Source: a virus
Length of the DNA: 29,988 nt
IMG/VR virus record: IMGVR_UViG_3300028844_001259
Location: 1-29,988 of that record
Strand: one strand, 5' to 3'
The notes beneath the pieces were generated by a model that saw only the letters and a list, made by a program, of their open reading frames with translations, ran no database searches and was not told where the DNA came from. Shown piece by piece: positions 24,921 through 29,988 of the stretch. Made by a program: the position numbers and the translations under genes. The first letter of the stretch is position 1, and every line of letters starts with the position of its first letter.

Positions 24921-25198
24921 GCGGACGTGACCTCAGCGGCGAACTCACGGAGGGTCATACCAGCCGCCTGAGCGGCCTCGGAGAAGGTCTGGTTGCCGAC
25001 CATGTTGGGCTGACCCCTCCACACTTCCGACTTGAACGTCTCCAGAGCCTCAGCGTCGTCTCCGAGCCAGAGAAGAATGTGGTCGAGAACCTTGCGGCGG
25101 GACTGAAGGCCGACTTGCTTGCCAATCCAGTCAAGGACTGCGAGTTCGTGTGCTCCGACACGGGTGACACTGGAAGGTGGGAGGCGGTGGTTGGGCAT
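24917..25198 (-). CDS. Small helical DNA-binding candidate
   Basis: This 93-residue protein starts at ATG 25198 with CGGAG upstream; the frame is open to 25333 but the longer N-terminus is low-complexity Ser/Thr and lacks a start signal. Residues 15-50 (HELAVLDWIGKQVGLQSRRK then VLDHILLWLG) resemble a ribbon-helix-helix or other small helical regulator. The last 25 residues form a second helix-turn-helix-like pair (FSEAAQAAGMTLREFAAEV). It might bind the palindrome at 25475-25493. In its leader, CCCC-TTCG-GGGG (25235-25224 on the minus strand) forms a UUCG-capped hairpin. Confidence 0.6.
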   Translation of the reverse strand: MPNHRLPPSSVTRVGAHELAVLDWIGKQVGLQSRRKVLDHILLWLGDDAEALETFKSEVWRGQPNMVGNQTFSEAAQAAGMTLREFAAEVTSA

Positions 25199-25250
25199 GG
25201 GTGCTCCGGTAGTTGGTGGCCGACCCCCGAAGGGGCCGACCGAGGTGGTT

Positions 25251-25424
25251 TCAGTCGAGCTTGAGGTTGAGCCAGTCGAAGAACTTGTCCTTCCGCATGG
25301 ACTTCTTGCCCTTGAAGATGAAAGCAAGGTCAATGAAGACGAGAGCGAGACGGTCAGGGTCGTCTACGTTGTCAGCCATGGCGTCAAGGGTCAGGCGTGC
25401 AGCCTTGGAGCGCGAAATACGCAT
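25251..25424 (-). CDS. First gene of the minus unit, 57-aa basic protein
   Basis: This 57-residue frame (ATG 25424, TGA 25251-25253) is the first gene after the control region. The leader carries CCACCAACCACCGGAACC, the best copy of the repeated minus-strand element. The product is basic and helical: an N-terminal amphipathic helix (RISRSKAARLTLDAMAD), a central hydrophobic part (LALVFIDLAFIFKG), then a Lys/Phe/Trp-rich C-terminus. First-expressed small phage proteins often target host enzymes, but nothing specific can be read here. Confidence 0.6.
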   Translation of the reverse strand: MRISRSKAARLTLDAMADNVDDPDRLALVFIDLAFIFKGKKSMRKDKFFDWLNLKLD

Positions 25425-25847
25425 GATGGGTTCCGGTGGTTGGTGGTGAGGGTCGTGGTTGCGACCTGCTCAAAGTGTAACACAGAGTTACACCCATGCA
25501 CAAGTATTTCTTCATGTAGCGGCTGGATGAAGTAGGTAACGGCGGACCGTTACGGCGGGAACGCCGTAGGCGTCGGCATCTTCGGGGTCGGTAACGGCTG
25601 TGCGGCTGTAACGGCTGGTCGCCAACTGGTAGCGACCCTCTATGTCTCCCCCCTTCTCAATCCTTCTATATATATGAACTACTAAATATTTATTGAAGTA
25701 GCCGTTACACCGTTACAGGGACGAAAAGACCCGTCAGACCGGTGCTCTCGCCGTAACGGGGGCGTAACGGCTGGCGTCACAGCCCCTCAGCGGTAGGGGC
25801 ACGGTAGCCCCCCGGTAGTAGGACCACCCTTCACCGGAGTCTTTTGT
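25425..25847. other. Divergent control region and candidate replication origin
   Basis: This 423-base gene-free region lies between divergent units. The heptamer GTAACGG occurs on the plus strand at 25536, 25591, 25608, 25753 and 25764, and its reverse CCGTTAC at 25547, 25702 and 25710. The copies at 25536 and 25547 form a perfect inverted pair with a 4-base spacer. An AT-rich tract with TATATATA and AATATTTATT (about 25665-25700) is the only low-GC stretch here and could be the unwinding element. GGTCGC/GCGACC arms (25617-25637) form another inverted repeat. Repeated binding sites beside an AT-rich tract are the standard layout of an iteron origin. Outside this region I noticed the heptamer only once (6196). 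Confidence 0.65.
25475..25493. promoter_or_regulatory. 19-bp palindrome, likely operator
   Basis: GTGTAAC-ACAGA-GTTACAC is a perfect inverted repeat with 7-bp arms, about 50 bases upstream of the first minus-strand gene. This is the size and symmetry expected for a dimeric repressor or activator. The core GTAAC is shared with the GTAACGG heptamers, so the same protein family might bind both. Candidate binders are the small regulators encoded at 24917-25198 and 20829-21239. Confidence 0.55.
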
Positions 25848-26327
25848 ATGGATTGCCCCAACTGCGGGATGAACCGCATCCCCACGAAGCAGACGATCCC
25901 TGCTGACCGGCGTGAAGACAACCGCGTCCTCCGCAAGCGGACCTGTAAGAACTGTCAGACCCACTTGATGACGCTGGAGATCCCAGCCGCAGAACTACGG
26001 GCACTGGAGCAGCAGGCACACAACATGGTGCTCTCCGAAGGGGTCGGTGCCCCTCTCCCGACTTCTCCGACCTCACCCCTGCTCGATATCGAGACTGAAC
26101 TGGAAGACCTGCTCAGGCCCAGCCTCGACGCCTTGAACGAAGTCCTGACCTCAGCCAAGGATCCGAACCGGACCAAGGTGGACACGGCACGGTGGTTGGT
26201 TGCAGACCGGAGGGAATACCGGAAGGCGCTGGCTGAGACTCACGGCGCGGACGAGTCCACTGACCCAGCCATCGCGGAACTGGCGTCCATCTTGTCCCTC
26301 GTCCCTGACGTTGAGGTGGCTGAGTGA
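25848..26327 (+). CDS. NrdR-like zinc-ribbon protein, small terminase candidate
   Basis: This 159-residue protein starts with a zinc ribbon very like that of NrdR: CPNCG at residues 3-7, then RKRTCKNCQTHLMTLE (Cys33/Cys36), in the same spacing as the bacterial regulator. The NrdR ATP-cone domain is absent. Instead there is a Pro-rich linker (about 65-80) and a helical C-terminus (about 80-150; LDALNEVLTSAKDPNRTKVD, then a helix with ARWLV). Such helical modules occur in small terminase-like proteins. It is the first plus-strand gene and overlaps the large terminase by four bases (GTGA), so a DNA-recognising small terminase is the best guess. CGGAG lies nine bases before the ATG. Confidence 0.6.
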   Translation: MDCPNCGMNRIPTKQTIPADRREDNRVLRKRTCKNCQTHLMTLEIPAAELRALEQQAHNMVLSEGVGAPLPTSPTSPLLDIETELEDLLRPSLDALNEVLTSAKDPNRTKVDTARWLVADRREYRKALAETHGADESTDPAIAELASILSLVPDVEVAE

Positions 26328-27877
26328 CCGTGTGGCTTCCGCCGAACATTCCAACGTCGCTACAGGGCAAGCTGACCACCCTGCTTGGTGACCGGGAACT
26401 GTTTTGCCGCATGTTGAAGGTCTACGACAAGCAGTTGAAGAAGAACGTGCCGCTCAACGTGTGGCCCGCTCAACGGAAGGTGTGGTCAGCCATGGACCGG
26501 TCCAACCGGGTCTTGGTCGTCAAGGCACGGCAAATGGGAATCTCGGTCGGGATCCGAGCGTACCAGTTCCACAAGGCGTTCACTTCCCTTGACCCGCTCA
26601 AGTACGCCGTCCTCTCGTTCCATGCCCGAAGTGCCACCAACCTCCGTAAGCTGGACCGGGAGTGGCTGGCCGACCTACCGGAAGCCCTGAAGCGGGACAT
26701 GTCGGTAGACTCAGCCACCGACTCACAGTTTGCCGACACCGGAGCAGGCTTCGCCGCGTTCACCACAGGTGGTCGAGGTGGTACACGGTCCTTCGTCTTC
26801 ACCGGGGCACAACTCTCCGAGTTCGCGTTCTACACGGACCCCGACGAGGTTCTTGCTCAGGTTCTTGCCACCGTGGGTGACGGACCCATCATCATCGAGA
26901 CAACGGTGAACGCCCCCGGCGATGCCTTCCACCGACTCGTTGAAGGTGCCCCGGAGAACGGCTGGGAGGTCGTCTTCCTTCCATGGTTTCAACACCACCC
27001 CTACCAGCACACCGTTCCCTCCGACTTCGCCTGTACGTCGTCTGAGCAGAAGATGAAGACCCAGCACGGGCTGACCAACGAACAGGTCTACTGGAGACGG
27101 GCACAGGTAGCCACGCTGGGTGAGCACAAGTTCCGCCGTGAGTTCCCCGCCACCCTGCAAGAGTGCTTCATCGGGGTCACCAAGTCCGCATACCTTCCGA
27201 GTGAAGCCCTTGCCGACATCGAGACAGTCCACTTCAACACGCCGTACAGGGTCTTGGAGGAAGTAGACCTTGATGACTACTACGTCATAGGCGCTGACCC
27301 CGCAGGCGGCACAGGGGGTGACTACTCGGCCATGCAGGTCGTGTCAGCCATGACGTACCAGCCGGTCTACACGGAGCGGGACAACACCATCGCCCCTCAC
27401 GAGTTTGCCGAGAGACTGGTACAGGTCGCCGCGAAGTACACGACCACCAACGGCCCGCCCTTGATCCTGTGCGAGCAGAACAACCACGGCCATGCCGTCC
27501 TCCGTGAACTGGACACTCTCGGCTACAAGAACGTGTGGACCGACGCCAACCGGAAGCCGTGGGTGACCACACACAAGTCGAAGATTGACGCCTATGACAC
27601 GCTGAGAGAGTTCGTCATCAACGGGATGATCTTCAGGCTCGACCAGAGCACCTTGATGGAACTCCGGTCCCTGCAAATCCTCAAGGTAAGCCCTGAAGCC
27701 CCCGCTGGCCTCCACGACGACCTCGCTATGTCCCTTGCCCTCGCCTACCGTGCCCTACGGGACGTTCCACGTTCCAAGCGTAGAGAAGCGGTAGGGGCAC
27801 GTATGGAGAGCATGATGTCGAACGTGAAGGCTCGCAAAACACGCGCCCGCCGCCTCCCTTGGAACGTAAGAAGCTGA
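26324..27877 (+). CDS. terL: Terminase large subunit
   Basis: This 517-residue DNA-packaging motor has an ATPase domain with a Walker A-like VVKARQMGIS (about 65-74, with the KxRQxG variant usual for terminases), a Walker B/catalytic Glu region FTGAQLSEFAF (Glu166), and a coupling-motif-like IIIETTVNA (189-197). The RNase H-like nuclease follows with Asp325 in GADPAGG, Glu384 in LCEQN and Asp465/Asp466 in HDDLAMS. It cuts and pumps DNA into procapsids through the portal. The GTG start overlaps the previous stop. Headful packaging would suit the circular permutation implied by the terminal overlap, but the packaging type cannot be fixed from sequence alone. Confidence 0.92.
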   Translation: MTVWLPPNIPTSLQGKLTTLLGDRELFCRMLKVYDKQLKKNVPLNVWPAQRKVWSAMDRSNRVLVVKARQMGISVGIRAYQFHKAFTSLDPLKYAVLSFHARSATNLRKLDREWLADLPEALKRDMSVDSATDSQFADTGAGFAAFTTGGRGGTRSFVFTGAQLSEFAFYTDPDEVLAQVLATVGDGPIIIETTVNAPGDAFHRLVEGAPENGWEVVFLPWFQHHPYQHTVPSDFACTSSEQKMKTQHGLTNEQVYWRRAQVATLGEHKFRREFPATLQECFIGVTKSAYLPSEALADIETVHFNTPYRVLEEVDLDDYYVIGADPAGGTGGDYSAMQVVSAMTYQPVYTERDNTIAPHEFAERLVQVAAKYTTTNGPPLILCEQNNHGHAVLRELDTLGYKNVWTDANRKPWVTTHKSKIDAYDTLREFVINGMIFRLDQSTLMELRSLQILKVSPEAPAGLHDDLAMSLALAYRALRDVPRSKRREAVGARMESMMSNVKARKTRARRLPWNVRS

Positions 27878-27879
27878 CC

Positions 27880-29034
27880 ATGCACTACTACACCCACGAA
27901 GAACTTGACGGCGCAACACGAGCCAGCCTGAACGGGTTTGCTCGGTCAGCCAAAATCCACGGTCGCAGCAAGCTCAAGGTCAACGAACTGAGGGATGCCC
28001 TCCGAAAGCAGTTGCCGCCCCGTGAAGGCACCTCCCCCGGCTTGTTCGTGGAGTTGTGTGCAGGCACGGCTGCTCTCAGTTTGAGGCTACACAAGGAGCA
28101 GGCAAAGCCCCCGGTCAGCCGTATGGGATCCAAAGCGGGATACGCCAATACGATCCTACATGAGCTTGGGCTTTACCCCGGCCTCAAGGCAGACCACTAC
28201 CTGTGGTGTGAGCCGGACGACGGGTGCCGCCTGCTGCTTGAAACCTACCGTAACCACGACCTCGCCACTGCAACCGCCGAAATCATAAGGGGCTGGAAGG
28301 ACGAAGACCCGAAGGCCCTGTGGACAAGGCTGCGCAAGGAAGGCCCCGTCGTGGCACCGACCCCTCGCGAGACAGCACGCTGGACGCTGGCGCTACCCGG
28401 TGGCGCGTGGACAGCGATGCCGCCGAAGGCGATGTTCAAAGGACCGGGCTGCTTGGACGGCAGAACAACCACCCCTCACGCTGCGTCAACAGTCGCAGAC
28501 CGGTACGAAGACCTTGACGAACTGCCCGGTGAGATCACAGACGGGGCTGTAGATCCCCGTGAGGTGGCGCGGTGGTGCGTGTCTGAGGCTTGGACAATGT
28601 GTGATGCTAAGCCGATATATTCAGGACCGGGAAGGCAGGAAGGGGTTGTAAAATGGCAGACGCTTCCCGGCCTTACAGCCCGCCTATCCACCCTCCCCAC
28701 TCTCCCCGCTGAGATCACCGACGAGGCTGTAGAGCCGCCCCTGCTCCCGCCGAATACCGTGGTCTACATTGACCCGCCTTACGTCAACACGACGGGCTAC
28801 AAGCACGACCTCGGACGTGACCGGGTAGTAGAACTGGCGCTGGCGTGGCACGCTGCTGGGGCTACCGTCTGCATCTCGGAGCAGGAGGCCATCCCTGAGT
28901 TGGTTGCTCAGGGCTGGCGGTCTGTCGATATCACTGGCAAACGTCAGGGACAAAAGCGTACATTCAGCAAACAGAAATCGGAATACCTCACGGTCTCCCC
29001 GACCCCCTTGGAACATGAGAAGGTAGCCCCATGA
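27880..29034 (+). CDS. D12-like adenine DNA methyltransferase with duplicated middle region
   Basis: This 384-residue protein (ATG 27880, two bases after the terminase stop) opens with a small helical domain (about 5-46) resembling SAP/Rho-N DNA-binding modules. The SAM-binding motif I is FVELCAGTAALSL (56-68) and the catalytic motif IV is DPPY (298-301), as in N6-adenine methyltransferases. The GSK-type motif (SRMGSKAGYA, 80-89), which precedes motif I in Dam-like enzymes, here follows it. Residues 162-224 and 226-284, in the recognition-domain position, look like two diverged copies (PRETARW/PREVARW, KGPG/SGPG, LPGEITDGAV/LPAEITDEAV). It probably protects phage DNA from host restriction. 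Its place between terminase and portal is unusual. The stop overlaps the portal start (ATGA). Confidence 0.8.
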   Translation: MHYYTHEELDGATRASLNGFARSAKIHGRSKLKVNELRDALRKQLPPREGTSPGLFVELCAGTAALSLRLHKEQAKPPVSRMGSKAGYANTILHELGLYPGLKADHYLWCEPDDGCRLLLETYRNHDLATATAEIIRGWKDEDPKALWTRLRKEGPVVAPTPRETARWTLALPGGAWTAMPPKAMFKGPGCLDGRTTTPHAASTVADRYEDLDELPGEITDGAVDPREVARWCVSEAWTMCDAKPIYSGPGRQEGVVKWQTLPGLTARLSTLPTLPAEITDEAVEPPLLPPNTVVYIDPPYVNTTGYKHDLGRDRVVELALAWHAAGATVCISEQEAIPELVAQGWRSVDITGKRQGQKRTFSKQKSEYLTVSPTPLEHEKVAP

Positions 29035-29988
29035 TGAAGCCCTACGAAGTCCGAGCGATCTACGACGACCATTGCCGGTACTGGCGTGACCTCAGACCCG
29101 AGATGCGCAAACTCCGCAACTTGTACATGATGAGGTTCTGGGACCGTACTGAGCAGCAGCAGCAAATCACGGTCGAAACCAGTCGCGGCTATGAGCTTAT
29201 CGAGAGCTTCGTGGCGTCCCTGTTCACTCGCGACCCGTCCGTGGTCGTCACCCCTGACCTTAGAGGCCGTGGCGATAGCGCTGTGACCCAAGCGGTCTGC
29301 AACGACTTCCTGAGCCGGTCCCGCGATGCAGTAGAGCAAGCGACCCGTCTCGGTCTGGTCTATCCCTGCTCGTTCCTCAAGATGGCACCCGTTCCCGGCC
29401 CTGACCCACTCCAGCGTGTTGACGTTGAAGCCGTGGCACCGTGGGACATTATCGTGGACGCATCGTCCTCCAGTTGGAAGAACCAGCGGTACGTGGCCCA
29501 CCGCTACCTTCTCCCGCTTGAAGAAGCCCGTCAGCGGTACGGGAACAAGAAGTACACCCCTCGGTCCTTCCACCGGTTCCTTGACGACGAGACTGAGGGC
29601 ACCGACCTCTACTCGGTCACCCGCAACGAGGCGCGTGGAGGTCCGAACAACTCCACCGAGGGTCGTGCCCTCCCCACGAACAGTGAGGTCGAGCAGTTTG
29701 TCGAGGTGGTTGAGTTCTATGATCTCACACCGGGTCAGGACGCACTGGTCGTCTGGAGTCCTGACTACCAGAACGGAGACAAGTTTCTCTACAAGGGAGT
29801 CAAGGTACAGGTCGGCTCAAGCCTCGACACCGAGGTCGAGAACGCTGACGAAGGACAGACTGACGCGGAAATCGAGTCGGAGTCCATCACCTACACTGGG
29901 ATCCCGTACCGCACGGCTTCCGGTCGCATCACGCCGCCCATCGTGCCCATGTACTTCACCACCGACCCCAACGTCCCGCTCAGGGGCT
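29031..29988 (+). CDS. Portal protein, N-terminal part (continues at 1)
   Basis: The 5' part of the portal gene runs off the window end and continues at the window start, in the same frame. Two ATGs (29031, 29034) are possible; the first overlaps the methyltransferase stop as ATGA. The N-terminal helices (YRDDHCRYWRDL-type region, about 10-60) and the following segment with SRGYELIESFVASLFTRDPS (about 50-69) resemble podovirus portals, whose N-terminal wing begins this way. The mid part (APWDIIVDASSSSWKNQRYV, about 136-155) is a common portal segment describing a membrane-free, mixed alpha/beta wing. Confidence 0.85.
   Translation, partial: MMKPYEVRAIYDDHCRYWRDLRPEMRKLRNLYMMRFWDRTEQQQQITVETSRGYELIESFVASLFTRDPSVVVTPDLRGRGDSAVTQAVCNDFLSRSRDAVEQATRLGLVYPCSFLKMAPVPGPDPLQRVDVEAVAPWDIIVDASSSSWKNQRYVAHRYLLPLEEARQRYGNKKYTPRSFHRFLDDETEGTDLYSVTRNEARGGPNNSTEGRALPTNSEVEQFVEVVEFYDLTPGQDALVVWSPDYQNGDKFLYKGVKVQVGSSLDTEVENADEGQTDAEIESESITYTGIPYRTASGRITPPIVPMYFTTDPNVPLRG
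29845..29988. repeat. Terminal direct repeat, right copy
   Basis: Exact copy of bases 1-144. Both copies encode the same portal residues, so only one belongs in the circular map. Confidence 0.95.

Noticed and set aside
25199-25333. Extended N-terminus (45 residues) for the small regulator
   Set aside because: The stretch is Ser/Thr-rich, antisense-like, and overlaps the 57-residue gene; ATG 25198 has a proper ribosome binding site.
25475-25764. CRISPR-like array in the intergenic region
   Set aside because: Repeats are only 7 bases, occur in both orientations and have irregular spacing, unlike CRISPR arrays.
1-29988. tRNA genes
   Set aside because: No cloverleaf with a GTTCGAATC-type T-arm and CCA-adjacent acceptor stem was spotted in the non-coding gaps; a tRNAscan run would settle it.

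Overview
The window looks like one complete genome of a short-tailed (podovirus-like) double-stranded DNA phage. The first 144 bases recur exactly as the last 144 (29845-29988), and the portal gene reads in frame across this join. The sequence is therefore a circle or circular permutation of about 29,844 unique bases, opened inside the portal gene. It is GC-rich (roughly 60%, judged by eye), densely packed with overlapping stop/start codons, and has no integrase, tRNA, CRISPR array or insertion sequence that I can see. This suggests a lytic phage of a high-GC bacterium; nothing in the sequence names the host.

Layout. A 423-base non-coding region (25425-25847) with a 19-bp palindrome, eight copies of GTAACGG/CCGTTAC and an AT-rich stretch separates two divergent transcription units and is the best candidate for the replication origin and main control region. 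Rightward from it runs one long plus-strand unit that wraps through the join: a zinc-ribbon protein that may be the small terminase, large terminase, an unusual adenine methyltransferase, portal, FmdB-like zinc ribbon, a small acidic protein, scaffold, major capsid protein, capsid decoration protein, head-tail adaptor, tail nozzle, three related surface/fibre proteins, three internal virion (ejection) proteins including one of 1530 residues, further tail/surface proteins, a membrane protein, a Lys-rich small protein, and an M15 peptidase endolysin. The unit ends at a strong stem-loop (20502-20529).

Leftward from the control region runs a shorter minus-strand unit of small regulators and membrane peptides around one large replication gene (21975-24338). 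That protein joins a minimal superfamily-A polymerase palm (motif A, O-helix and HDG motif) to a VapE/SF3-type helicase. This is the architecture described for TV-Pol polymerases of mobile elements and the Sputnik virophage. No other polymerase, primase, helicase, exonuclease, SSB or RNA polymerase is recognisable, so this protein is probably the whole phage-encoded replisome. Transcription presumably uses host RNA polymerase, perhaps redirected by the sigma-like 226-residue protein next to it.

Most notable points: the polymerase-helicase fusion as sole replication gene; an adenine methyltransferase with reordered motifs and an internally duplicated recognition region; the iteron-rich origin; a CAACCAC-GGA leader repeated before five minus-strand genes; and a probable tandem triplication of surface proteins.
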